DNA of 64,000 bases from Blastomussa wellsi (Eukaryota; Cnidaria; Anthozoa; Scleractinia; Plerogyridae). Positions 12,501-21,452 of this stretch are shown here, one piece after another. The stretch covers positions 8,315,667 through 8,379,666 of the forward strand of contig OX393564.1 of the NCBI GenBank assembly GCA_947652115.1, in the 5' to 3' direction. Position numbers and translations under genes: made by a program. Within the stretch, counting starts at the first letter, position 1; each line of letters begins with the position of its first letter. The notes under the pieces are model-generated. The model saw only the letters and a program-made list of their open reading frames with translations. It did not search any database and was not told where the DNA came from.

Positions 12501-14923
12501 AACAGGAAAAATATAGTTCCAAAACAAACACAACATGAGAGGTTCTTACAATGAAGTAACACCCTGCTCAATCAGGTCTAGGGAATGATAAAAAAAATCG
12601 GGAAAGATTTTGGAACGTTTGATGGATGAATGAGGCATGCGCACCTACAATGCGACGATGAAAACTAATTCTCGCGCACCTCAAAGATGGCCTAAGAGAT
12701 TGAAAAGATACAGTTTCTTGAATCCTTTTAAAATCAGACAAAACTCCGGAAATTGGTGAGAAACCTTAGTCCATAAGGGCGAAATTGTTTCCATCAAAAC
12801 AAAAACATATCACAAGCGTCCTGCATACTTCTACTGGCGTCGGTGGGAGAAAACAGGAAAAAAAACTATTTGGGGGGAGAGGGTGGGGTGATCATAAATT
12901 ACCCGAATGAAACCTGGGGGAGAGCGCTGGAGGCGCGAGCGTCTAAGTGTTGTGGGGTATGCTCCACTAAAATTTGAAATGCTAAAATCTGAAATGCTAT
13001 TTTCAGTATTATCCGCAAGATATCTCGTCCAAAAGTTGCCCATGATCAAGTTTAAAATGACAGGTAGGTTAAGGGCTAACAGCAATATTTCCAAGACGGT
13101 TTTGCCTGCACACCATGCATATGACTAGAGCTGAACTGCCCCTCCCTTCTCCCCCGCCAAGTACGGTAGAGTACTGTCGTAATTCTCGGCCAATCTCAAA
13201 TGCACTGCATGGGTAAAATAAGGTAGGAATACAGACAAACTGCTGCTTAAAAGATTCTTCCACCCTTAATTGTGATTTTGTTGCCAAACTATTAATGGGT
13301 CCGACAACGAATATATGCGTCAAGGATAATGTGATCCGACGAGGTCGCGTGATTATGTGATAAGGCGACATCATCTCCTAAGGCCTCAGTTATATGGTCT
13401 CGGATACCCGAGACAACCCTCCCTCCCGAGACAAGTTTACCGAGCGTTTATATGACAAAAAATTGTCCCAGTCAGCTGAGTTAAGGTTGACCCTGTTTGA
13501 TTATTCATAAAGTATTTTAATATTCAACTCACCAGTTATCCTTCTTTCTTTGAATTTCTTTCGTTTATTCGTTCACTGGAGGCCTTGCTGGGTTAAATCC
13601 TATTTCTTTTGTGCATTTCTTTTTTTGCTTACAAACCGACTGTACGTGACACTAGGCACATTCAGAGTTGTCCCGGGTAGGCGAGCCAAAGTGTTTATAT
13701 TAGAAAAAGTTGTCCCGCCTGCCAGGGTTACCCTACCTGCCGAGACGAGACAACTCGCCTGCCCGAGTTGTCTCGCCCCGAGAGACAACTCGGGTAGGAT
13801 CATTTAAACGGTTGGCTGAATTTTCAACATTTTAGTGAAAAGTTAGCTCGCCCAGGGTAACTCGGGGGGAGGGTTGTCTCGGGTACCCGAGACCATATAA
13901 ATGGGGCCTAAGTCATGTTTATATCTCTATGGGGGTAAACGTGTTCACTTTGACCATAATTCAACAAGGCTATTGTAAACACCAAAGTTGCCTTTAGGAA
14001 TTCAGGCATTAATATAGCACAATTTATATTTTGCTTAAGTTATAGAAGCTCTAAAATGGAAAATATCCTTAGTGGAAATCAACAATAGCTTAAAAAAAAA
14101 AAGATTTCTTTAAAAGGGGTTTTCGTGCCATTCGATGTCCACCATTTTTGTTTCAGACCAGTTTGTAAAAACAAACGGATATGCGTGGCAAAACAAGGAA
14201 ATTGTCATATGGGAGATAGTCACAACTATTAATCTCCGATCAAAATATCGTTCACGGTTTGTTTTTAGCCGCCATACGGTGCGAAACATTTATAAATACA
14301 ATTGAAAAGGAAAGACAGAGAGAGAGAGAAAAAAGTTAATAAATGTATACTTAGTACTTGAATATGACTTAAATACATGTCATTAGAATCTCCCCGGAAA
14401 TTGCGTGTTGCATTCTAGTTATAAGCAACATTCCAAATTGCTGTAAACATATGATTTTTTTAGTGGAACTGGCGTAAAAAAACGCTCAAACGTTGCAATC
14501 GTGGCAATTCATCTAACATAAATCGCACTACGAGAAATGTTCAGCTATATTTAGCTCGTGGGGAATGCGCTCGAGAATGAAAAAGTGGAGAAGTCTGAGA
14601 AAAAACTCCTTGTATAAACTACCGTTATGATCATAAGTATTTATTTGTCACATAAACAATATCCGTCGAGACACCTAACATAACTAATTATCAGTACCTT
14701 GGCCTGCGAGACAATGGACTGAAGCTGCAATCCTTTTGGAGTTTGTCTTCACAGTTCCATCATGTTTGGAATATGACCGATATATATCCATGACAAATGG
14801 AGGAACATTTAGGCCTGCAATTTCTCGAGTACTAGTTTTATTACTCAAGGAAAATACAACCAACCTTTTCAAACCGAAACTCGCCATGAAAAACAGCTGC
14901 AGGATATTGCGTACACGTAACAT
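3345..14923 (-). CDS. TGF-beta superfamily ligand, nodal/BMP-like (complete, 4 exons)
   Basis: This is a secreted dimeric signalling ligand. The coding exons are 14923-14698, 6659-6230, 4820-4637 and 3530-3345. All junctions are GT-AG, the phases (1, 2, 0) match, and the product is 341 aa. Residues 1-35 hold a hydrophobic, signal-like stretch. A prodomain follows, with VPPFVMDIYRSYS and a WVVFPVLDLAKRW...NHGV segment typical of TGF-beta propeptides. An RRSR proprotein-convertase site lies at 229-232. The 109-residue mature domain has seven cysteines in the canonical order: PCSV, ANRCGGDC, EPCCVP and EECGCR. IVEECGC at the end, PTSHAIIQ in the helix and an intron inside the mature domain are nodal-like, but BMP-type assignment is not excluded. 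Start choice: an in-frame ATG also exists at codon 13. Intron 1 (8 kb) is packed with repeats, and intron 3 holds an antisense ORF. Confidence 0.92.
3926..4544 (+). CDS. Hypothetical two-exon ORF nested in ligand intron 3, opposite strand
   Basis: I do not recognise this protein. A short exon at 3926-3955 (MSTASQQTDE) ends at GAG|GTGAGA. A good acceptor, ttccttttag-like, precedes 4143. The downstream frame continues in phase 0 (LVEHLYDQTDQIKVLQG) without a stop to 4544, giving 143 aa. The first half is polar and helix-like. After VLV at 4257 there is an alternative donor (TTG|GTAAAC), so the real exon may stop there and the rest may be read-through. The whole ORF lies inside ligand intron 3, antisense to it. 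No signal peptide or membrane segment is visible. Confidence 0.4.
4637..4820 (-). CDS. TGF-beta ligand exon 3 (cleavage site and first half of mature domain)
   Basis: The acceptor is tcatag and the donor AAA|GTAGGT (phase 0). The exon contains the RRSR cleavage site and mature-domain cysteines 1-3 (PCSV and RCGGDC), with ITAPKFFDANRC between them. Confidence 0.9.
5318..5467. mobile_element. Short inverted-repeat element (about 150 bp)
   Basis: The end agggacggaccattagaaaa at the left pairs with tttttcaatggtccgtccct at the right. The interior is G-rich and then T-rich. It lies in ligand intron 2. The rest of that intron (4821-6229) is AT-rich and I see nothing else in it. Confidence 0.65.
6230..6659 (-). 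CDS. TGF-beta ligand exon 2 (prodomain arm)
   Basis: The acceptor is tttttttcacag and the donor AAAAG|GTAATC (phase 2). The exon encodes the prodomain jelly-roll, with RSNGFLFDLNVSDI at its start and WVVFPVLDLAKRW with NHGVFMRLH near its end. Confidence 0.92.
7095..8004 (+). repeat. Left arm of a 0.9-kb long inverted repeat
   Basis: From tcatattttggccatag at its outer edge to ttgcgtgacaaaac at its inner edge, this arm matches 10280-11185 in reverse complement with scattered substitutions and small indels. Shared landmarks include cgaaagaccgcttcaatttg and ccagcgagggaaaggtaag. Open frames in both arms are mirror copies of each other and are not genes. Confidence 0.85.
8005..10279. other. Spacer between the long inverted arms
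   Basis: There is no gene here. It holds C-rich and G-rich homopolymer tracts near 8375 and 8756, a ccctgac-rich patch near 8600-8650, and a ggatagggtatggttttt repeat near 8805 that recurs near 27310. A pair of direct repeats (ctatccaat[c/g]agagtaaag) starts near 9505 and 9800, and a short MITE lies at 9836-9977. Confidence 0.6.
9836..9977. mobile_element. MITE with tagcctgcgtagc-type termini, copy 1
   Basis: The left end tagcctgcatactagcggga is inverted at the right end as cgccagctacgcaggct. The same family occurs at 62707-62889. The element is 142 bp and non-coding, inside the spacer of the long inverted repeat. Confidence 0.75.
10280..11185 (-). repeat. Right arm of the 0.9-kb long inverted repeat
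   Basis: Reverse-complement partner of 7095-8004, of nearly equal length (906 versus 910 bp). It carries a homopolymeric C tract near 10400 that the left arm lacks at the matching place. Confidence 0.85.
11494..11580 (+). mobile_element. Penelope-like element terminal fragment
   Basis: The segment from agaggggataagtttctaa through ggttttatcaactgggctga matches the left arm of the hairpin at 16573-16830. Its last 30 bases are the reverse complement of the tail after the GIY-YIG fragment at 53150-53690. Confidence 0.65.
11605..11691. repeat. Palindromic fold-back element (87 bp)
   Basis: The left arm attgtttattggcaccc with tagtgtcatt and the right arm aatgacacta with gggtaccaataaacaat are inverted copies around a GC-rich loop. 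It abuts the Penelope-end fragment at 11494-11580. A related sequence occurs near 60250-60320. Confidence 0.75.
11985..12060 (-). repeat. tRNA-derived repeat head (pseudo-tRNA)
   Basis: On the minus strand there is a good B-box-like stretch (gggttcgaatcccgtcggac) with a partial A-box-like piece (agcaatgtagagcgc) upstream. A matching acceptor stem and a complete cloverleaf are not present. It is best read as a SINE head or tRNA pseudogene. Confidence 0.4.
12061..13380. other. Intron 1 sequence without recognised features
   Basis: AT-rich sequence with a G-rich patch near 12870-12935. Open frames on both strands have no domain signatures and overlap each other. Nothing recognisable. Confidence 0.5.
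13381..13909. mobile_element. MITE with ggtctcgggtacccgagac-type termini
   Basis: A 529-bp element. The left end (tatatggtctcggatacccg) and right end (cgggtacccgagaccatata) are inverted copies with long subterminal matches. The interior has repeated cgagacaactcg palindromes near 13741-13790. A partial copy lies at 2927-3110. From here to exon 1 of the ligand (14698) the sequence is AT-rich, with nothing recognised. Confidence 0.8.
14698..14923 (-). CDS. TGF-beta ligand exon 1 (signal-like region and prodomain start)
   Basis: The exon encodes the N-terminal hydrophobic region, an NKT glycosylation sequon, and the latency-helix-like motif VPPFVMDIYRSYS. It ends in phase 1 at CCAAG|GTACTG and joins exon 2 with a GCC (Ala) junction codon. 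Confidence 0.85.
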
Positions 14924-15368
14924 ACCGGACGCAATTCTTGGAGAGGAAATCGTGCAGGTTAGTTAAAAAAAACGCAGTGCACAGGTCACTAAAATAATCC
15001 CTGTTTAGCGACACTTGTTGTAGATTTTGTTGTTGCCGAGGTGAGATGATCAAGTTTCAAAACTCGTTGTAACCTGAATTATAGCCTTGTTGACCTGATA
15101 AACGGGTTGGCAATTCAGCAAATGTTGCCAATTCAATAATCTGGAAAGACATTTCATAAGTTGGTATAGCAACAGCGCAACTCTCGGGCAGGGGAGGAGG
15201 GAGGAATACACCCCCACCCCATCCACCTTGATGAGGATTTTGTTGGCAATATTAATTGAAAAGATGGGGATTTCCTATACGATGCTGAAATTTTCAGTGT
15301 AGCTGTTAATTTATCCTTCGCTTCTTGTAAAATGTGTGGAATTCTACGTTGTTAGACACATGAAATGG

Positions 15369-15557
15369 CATGTATACGGAGGTATAATGAGACCGTATAC
15401 ATAATGTGTACGGAAAGGTATACTAATGTGTACTGAACTTTGGGTATATCTGTATAATGAACAGTATACCTCGGTTTCCTTATACTAGTGTATACTGATC
15501 CGGTATTTTTGTTGGCCAACCCTGAAATATACTGATCATTATACGGACCGTATACAT
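15369..15557. repeat. GTATAC-rich inverted-repeat cluster
   Basis: Six GTATAC hexamers occur, at 15372, 15395, 15418, 15464, 15490 and 15550. The outer parts are inverted: atgtatacgg and tataatgag at the left, with attatacggaccgtatacat at the right. It looks like a small fold-back element in the divergent promoter region. Confidence 0.7.
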
Positions 15558-16249
15558 CCTGCCACGTCCTTATATTGTCCTTATATCAATAGATATACTG
15601 AGTGTGTACGGCTTGAGGAAGGCTCCTTATACAGGACCATTTCATGCAGTGAGAGTACCTCAGAGCGATTGCATGACTAAAAGCCGGTACTCCCCCATAT
15701 CTTGAAGGGACGTTGAGCAAATTTAAGAAAGGAATTTTTCGGTCGGTTTCAGTGCGTTCAGTGCGAACGTCGTATTGCAGTTTGTTGTCACGGACAATCT
15801 CTTGAACGAAAAAATGTTTCCTCGTTGACGTTGTCACTAAAATAATACTATTTTTGCCCTGGCAGATTGACTGACCAGGAAGTGGGACTGTCTTGTTGAG
15901 AAGTGCATTTGTTTCAATTGCTGGTTGGGACAAAATTATGGATCATGTGCTAGGAAAAAGGAACAGACAAATTTTTCCCAGCGACACTCAAGAACACCTG
16001 TCAGGGCTCCTGCACCTGTAAATGTTTCAATATCATATATTTTCATTCATTTGTGTAACAGAATGCATTCTGCCACAGTTTGTTCGTTGGGTTCCCCTGT
16101 AGATACACGACCCAAAGCCATGACTGAAGTTAATAATTAAAAGTGTGTGAGCATCACCCGAAGGATTTTCCTATGTACGCACTGCGCACCTATGTTTTTT
16201 TTCAGACAAGAGGGTGGTCGTCTGGGACTGGGGACGAAATGCTGTCAAA

Positions 16250-16285
16250 ATGGCGGATGACCGCGGACAAATTCGGTTCAGTTGA
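16250..16285 (+). promoter_or_regulatory. Upstream ORF / YY1-like AAAATGGCGG motif before DFFB
   Basis: An 11-codon ORF (MADDRGQIRFS, then TGA) begins at the strong-context ATG in tcaaaATGGcgg and ends 40 bases before the DFFB start. The same string resembles the AAnATGGCGGC YY1 consensus known near start sites of housekeeping genes. Which role applies, if either, depends on where transcription begins. Confidence 0.45.
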
Positions 16286-16325
16286 GTGCTTAAAATCTTG
16301 ACAAATTGCCCTTGAAGTGGTCGCA

Positions 16326-16551
16326 ATGAAAGCATACAAAATTCAAGATGTAAACAGAAAGAAAAGGATAGGGCTGGTGGCTAACAGTTTTGCCGATCTA
16401 AAGCAGAAAGGCGCAAAAAAGCTGGCTATCAACAAGGTCTGTAGAGTGTGTCTTGAAGATGGAACTGAAATTGAAGATGAAGATTATTTTAATACTCTTC
16501 CCCATCAAACAGTTTTTGTGTTTGTGAGACCTGAAGAGACTTGGGAAGGAT
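16326..16551 (+). CDS. DFFB: DFFB exon 1 (CIDE-N domain)
   Basis: The exon runs from the ATG to the donor GGAT|GTAAGT (phase 1) and encodes the whole CIDE-N protein-interaction domain, ending at EETWEG. Confidence 0.95.
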
Positions 16552-19500
16552 GTAAGTAAACTAGTTTGTAAACAGAGGGGATAAGTTTCTAAAGAAACTG
16601 TGGTGCTGTGTCGGTGGGAAGTATAAGAATATAATTTGGTTTTATCAACTGGGTTGATAATGTGAATTGGCCACCGTAAAGAGATTCAAGAGCTGACGTT
16701 AGGCCTTCGTCGGAGCGAATCCATCCATTCGCTCTGATGAAGGACTAATGCTCGAAACTCCAGCTCTTGAATCTCTTTACGGTGGCCAATTCACATTATC
16801 AACCCAGTTGATAAAACCAAATTATATAGTTTGAAAACAACTGCACTTTAAACATCAAGAGAGAGGTGTGGTGCCTAATGGTTAGGGCCATTCCATTTCA
16901 TATCTGTTCCCCCCCCCCCCCTCCCCTATCGAGGACCTTTGGTGTCTGGCCCCCTAGAAATAGCTCTTGAAGGCCACCCCCCCCCCCCTCCCGAGGAAAG
17001 CAAGATCAAAGTGCCTGCACATTCCTCCCTTAAGGGGGGTGCAGATATTAAATGGCATGGCCCCAGATCGGACGGTCTGGGTTCATGCCCTGGCAGAGGA
17101 ACCTCTCTTCATCAAATTGTATAAATGGGTGCCAACAAATTTAATGCTGGGGGTAATACTGTGATGAACTAGCATCCCATACAGGGAGGATTAGAAGTAC
17201 TCCTAGTTGCTTCATGCTAACGAAACCAGGATAAGCTCTGGCCTGATGAGCCACTATACAAGGCCGCTGCTCAAAATGGTATTGTTGGTGGCTTGTCTGA
17301 CTCGGTAGTGGATGTAAGAACAAGGAAATACATTGTGGCCCAGGGTGCATTTAGTGTAGGTTATGCCAAAGATCTTCACATGGGTTTTGAAATTTTGCGG
17401 CATGCCGGCGTACAATTGAGGATTTTGGCCTACAGTGCTGGATGGCAAAGGCAGACTTTGGCATAACCTGTAGGTGCAACCCTGATATTGAATGAACAAA
17501 CTCTACATTTTTGTGTTGTCAAAGTCATTCCTGGAGTCTCTCTTACTGGCCTCTTCTGTGGCAGAGACCTGGTCGTTGGCAACCTGGCGCATTTTCCCGG
17601 AGAATTGGAGTGGGATTTTTGCTGATTGCAAAATGCTTGGGATGGAATTTCAAAACGCTTGGCGTATCTTGAGTGTGGGATTTGTGTGGAATGCACCCTG
17701 GATCATGGCTTGTTTAGCAAGGGTCATCTGGTTCATTTGTCTTGGCAGTAGATATACAGTCATGTAAAGAATGAAAAATGGATGACATGGACGTTTACTG
17801 TACATTGTAGGTCTATACAGTGTATATTTAGTGGCTCTTTTGGCTCACTGGCTTGCCACTCATTTGGCTTGGCAGTGGATGAACTGAGCAACCTTGCTGA
17901 AGTTCATGAAACCAGGAGCCCTAGTTTTGAATGTGGAGCCCTGTCACCTATCTGTTGTTGATATCCTTTGGCACTCTCTTGTTGTAAACTGCCTGTGTTG
18001 ACCCTGTGTTACCTGGGCCAGGAACAGTAATCAATGCTGGCCCCAGTCAGCAAACAAGCCACCTCCTTTGGTGTAGGAATGAAAGTGGCCCTGCATTCTG
18101 TAGTTTAATGGGATCGACCAAATGTAGTTATGTGCTGTCCAAAGGGAGGAGGTATATGGTATCAGAAAAAAGATACATTAATATTTTGTGTGACTTTTTC
18201 AAAAATACCCACCCTTACCTGGAACAAAAATTTGGGACAAATATCTATCTTGGTCATATATTTGAGAAAAAAAATATATCATACAGTAAATAACTTGCAC
18301 ACATGAAATCAGGGCTGCAAAACTACATGTACATGTAACAGTTGGATGTATGACAATAGCCAATTAAAGTTTGCTTTCCAATGCAAACATCTATGTTTTG
18401 CCTTTAGTTAAAAACATGTTATCGAGCAGGAACTGTAATATGATGTCTGAGCTCACTACAGTATTGTCTGACACTGTATGGGAAAAAGTTATTTGCAGCT
18501 CTGTGAAATTGCCAACTCTTGTTTACATTATACACTGTACCTACAGTGTATTGTGTAGTTCCATAAATTATCAATTCCTCCCTCACGAAAGGGATTTTTA
18601 CTACAACCCACACCCCTCTGGAAAGCTTCATACACTTCTTTAAATTGTTTGGCCTTTGAGAACCCCCAACCCGCAGGAGTTTCTGATTGCTTCTGTGGTT
18701 GGAGTATAGATATTTTTAAGATAATGCTTGGGGAAATAACTTAATCAAAAGCCTCTATCACAGTTCTACTTGTTCCATAGTGCTTGGAAATAGCCAAACT
18801 TGACAGTTTAAATATGCAGGAGGTGTATGCTAAGATTGCATTTTGTGTCCAAAAACCTTTACAGCAATGATTTACCTTTCTCTTTTGTTTTATCCAGTGG
18901 TACCAAGTTAAGTACTCTTAGTTTTATATCCAGATGACCTGATTATAGTATCTCACAATCAAAGACAGGATTGCAAACTGGTCTTAATGCATTAGCTCAG
19001 TACTGTAGATGTTTAACACAAATCCTAAGAAAACCAAGTCACATGATCACGAAAACACAGATGTTTCTAACTTTCTTTAACAGAAGTTGAGACTTTGACC
19101 TTCCACACACTGGTTGAACAATTCGAAACTTGGGGCCTCAAGTTATTTGTTGTGTTTTGTTTTTTCTTTCCTTTTTGTAATATGAGAACGGCTCATCTGG
19201 AAGGTCAAGATCTTTAGATATGACTTGGATAAGAGCCATCCTTAGGAACAGCATAGTTTGCATAGTTTTGACTAATGCTGTCTTTAGCAAATTTAAAGGA
19301 ACAATTCTTGTAAAGTAATCATTTTTGTCTTTATCAACAGATGTGACAGTACTCAAAAATGCCACTGAGAAGATTTTCAGAGCAATGTCACAACGAGACG
19401 AGATCATTGAACAGATTTATGATTTTATGCATGGCTCTGATTCTAACGAGATGTACAGTGTTATGGCAGAGCTTGTCAATCGATTAGATGATAACATTGA

Positions 19501-21452
19501 CGCAGAGGAGCGCAGTGAGGATGAGACCTGGTTTGATGGACTAAGCCAGTCATTTAATACTAAGGAAGATGTTATGAGAAATGCAGCAAAAACCAGGGTT
19601 AGAAAGTACTTTTCAAATGCTAGAGAATCTTTTGAAAAAGTAAGCCTCTCTTTTCTGTTTTTATGATACTGTAACAATACATTATTTTTCTTTATTCTTC
19701 CTTAAAAGTATTGCACTTTTGTCAGAAATGGGCCATGTGACTGGTTTACATAGCAACTACATGTACTGCCACTGGGTGGGATAAAAAATGTACTAACTGT
19801 CTTTCCAACCAGGTGTATTTGTCGGGAGTGTATTTAAAGTTATGCCAGCATTTTCCTGCTTTTCGAAAATAAAGCTGTTTAAATTTTTTTTTTTTATCTG
19901 GCTTGTTTATTTTCTTTTGGTTTTTAAGGGTAAGTTCTCATTTCAATTCCATGATTGTATTAGGTGGCACTTAGTCAATCAAGGAGTGTGTAGTAACTTC
20001 ACTACGCATCTGTGATGATAAGATTTTGTTTTATTTCACTTATGTTCAAGATTGCCAATCATTTAAGTTTGAGACATGTTAGTTGACAAGTTGCAAGGTT
20101 TATGCGACAAGTTGCTCCATGTGTACTACGTCCAAAACAAGTCCAGATTTGTGGACAATGTTTTGTTGCAGTGGCCAGCAATTCACAGTCTCACATGAAT
20201 TTTTGAAGCAACCTGTCGGAGTGTCCCAGCCTTTAATAACAAGCATAATTATTTTTGCAGGCATCGAAAAAAGCTCAACCTCTCCTTTCAAACGCTCTGG
20301 ATCAGTTTCAAAATGAACTGAAGAAGCAGCAGTATTTTGGTGATTACTTTGCTAGATCTGCAGGCCGGGAACTGCGTCTGTGCTGCAACAAGGGCTGGTT
20401 CAGTTGTGAGGGGCCTTATAATGAGGAAGATTGTTTCAAGCTGCATAAGATTAACCCATATGGTAGTAAGGAGAGTAGAGTCCTGTTCAGTACATGGAAT
20501 CTGGATCATGTGTGAGTTGTAATTTTCATGACAGTGGCATATTTAGGGGAGGGGCCTACTGTACTGAAGCCTGGATGCCTGAATTTTTTTTTGTCAACAG
20601 TGGCCTGCCCCTCCTTGTGACATGGTCTTGAACTAGTTGTCCCCCGCCCACCTCCTCCTTACCTTAATGTCTGGATCTGCCACTGCATACCCTTACTACA
20701 GAAGGTTTATTGGTTTCAAACGTCCTCCCCTCTAGAAACTTAAGTTCAGCTTCATGAAACCTGGCATTTGAAACCTGCACCCCATTGAACACCACACTGG
20801 CAATCATGTCCATTGCCTTGTGATGTTTATAATGTACATGTATTTACACTTGTTGGAGTCTGAAAAATAACAAAGTACCTTTTGCTACACTGGGTGAACT
20901 CCTGTATAAAAGAGACAATCATGCTTGTTGTATCTTTGCAGGGCGTAAATATTTTGTCTCAGTCTATAACTCTTATCTGTCTGTTTTGACATAGTTCATG
21001 TATCATTTACATCTATTGGTCAAATGGAGTCAAGCCATGCCCAGATTGGTCTCATTTAGTGGTTTAATCCAATTTTTCCAAGATTTCAGATTTTCTTATT
21101 GTTTAATTTTACACTATTTACAGAAATTAAAACTTGATCAGTATTTATTCCTTTATATAACAAAAGAGTATACCTGTACACCCTCCAGAATTCACTGTTC
21201 ATTCATTGCGGACTCAACTCTTTACTTGATGTGAACTATTTCAGAATTGAGAAGTCACGTCAGATTTTGCCTGCCATGATCCAAGCTGCTGAAAAGTGTC
21301 CTAAAGGAAGCCAGTTGAACTGGAAGTACTTTTTTGGTCTGCTTTTCACGAGGAAGAATCTCAAACTAGTTCATATTGGCTGCCACGTGAAAGGAGAGCA
21401 TGAAGGGTTTGAATGTCAGTCTAAATATTTTTACATGAAGCCGAAGTGGTAG
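16326..21452 (+). CDS. DFFB: DNA fragmentation factor 40 kDa subunit / caspase-activated DNase (4 exons)
   Basis: This is the nuclease that cuts chromatin between nucleosomes in apoptosis and is held inactive by ICAD/DFF45. The coding exons are 16326-16551, 19341-19639, 20261-20511 and 21245-21452. All boundaries are GT-AG, the phases are 1, 0 and 2, and the product is 327 aa, close to the vertebrate length. Residues 1-76 form the CIDE-N domain (YKIQDVNRKKRIGLV, LEDGTEIEDEDYF). The nuclease part contains WFDGL, GWFSCEGP and INPYGSKESR. The catalytic beta-beta-alpha-Me motif is intact: STWNLDH (N255, D257, H258) and LVHIGCH (H302, H306). The start is the ATG at 16326, because the frame upstream has only GTG and GTC codons. 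No ICAD gene is visible in the window. Introns 1-3 contain repeats but no other exons that I recognise. Confidence 0.96.
16573..16830. mobile_element. Inverted pair of Penelope-like element ends (hairpin)
   Basis: The left arm runs ataatttggttttatcaact, then tgataatgtgaattggccac. It is followed about 100 bases later by its reverse complement, ending ttgataaaaccaaattata. The same tail follows the Penelope GIY-YIG fragment at 53150-53690. Two element ends therefore lie tail to tail in DFFB intron 1. Confidence 0.75.
16862..17252 (+). mobile_element. tRNA-derived SINE, copy A (interrupted)
   Basis: The A-box-like tgcctaatggttaggg and the B-box-like gtctgggttcatgccctg are split by about 175 bp with two long C tracts. 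The body (tgtataaatgggtgcc, aaaccaggataagctctg, gcctgatgag) matches the copies at 22544-22832, 32181-32293 and 39278-39528. It lies in DFFB intron 1 in the gene's orientation. Confidence 0.75.
17341..17484. mobile_element. Small inverted-repeat element (144 bp)
   Basis: The left end cagggtgcatttagtgtagg with ttatgccaaag pairs with ctttggcataacctgtaggt and the final gcaaccctg. It is non-coding. The rest of DFFB intron 1 (17485-19340) shows nothing recognisable. Confidence 0.7.
19341..19639 (+). CDS. DFFB: DFFB exon 2 (linker/helical domain)
   Basis: The acceptor is tttatcaacag and the donor GAAAAA|GTAAGC (phase 0). The exon encodes the dimerisation helices, with NIDAEERSEDETWFDGL aligning to the family's AAETRAED-PWFEGL region. 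Confidence 0.95.
19640..20260. other. DFFB intron 2
   Basis: AT-rich intron sequence. I see no other feature. Confidence 0.6.
20261..20511 (+). CDS. DFFB: DFFB exon 3 (nuclease core, first catalytic His)
   Basis: The acceptor is atttttgcag and the donor CATGT|GTGAGT (phase 2). The exon holds GWFSCEGP and the STWNLDH active-site motif. Confidence 0.95.
20512..21244. other. DFFB intron 3
   Basis: AT-rich intron with a strong donor (GTGAGT) and a pyrimidine-poor acceptor. No other feature is recognised. Confidence 0.6.
21245..21452 (+). CDS. DFFB: DFFB exon 4 (C-terminal nuclease, stop)
   Basis: The acceptor is aactatttcag. The exon encodes NWKYFFGLLFTRKNLKLVH and HIGCH, and terminates at TAG 21452. 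Confidence 0.95.

Larger units (their letters stand above)
14924..16325. promoter_or_regulatory. Divergent intergenic region between ligand and DFFB
   Basis: The ligand (minus) and DFFB (plus) start codons are 1402 bp apart, head to head, so both promoters should lie here. I see no clear TATA box for either. The middle holds a GTATAC-rich inverted element (15369-15557), and the DFFB-proximal end holds a short upstream ORF (16250-16285). The minus-strand open frame at 15586-15933 has no recognisable motif. Confidence 0.55.

Noticed and set aside
12831..13374. Overlapping frames on both strands near 12.8-13.4 kb
   Set aside because: Mutually overlapping, low-complexity and without domain signatures, inside ligand intron 1.
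15586..15933. 115-codon minus-strand frame in the divergent promoter region
   Set aside because: It would lie upstream of the ligand gene on the same strand, but has no motif or splice link to it, and it begins just beyond the GTATAC-rich repeat.
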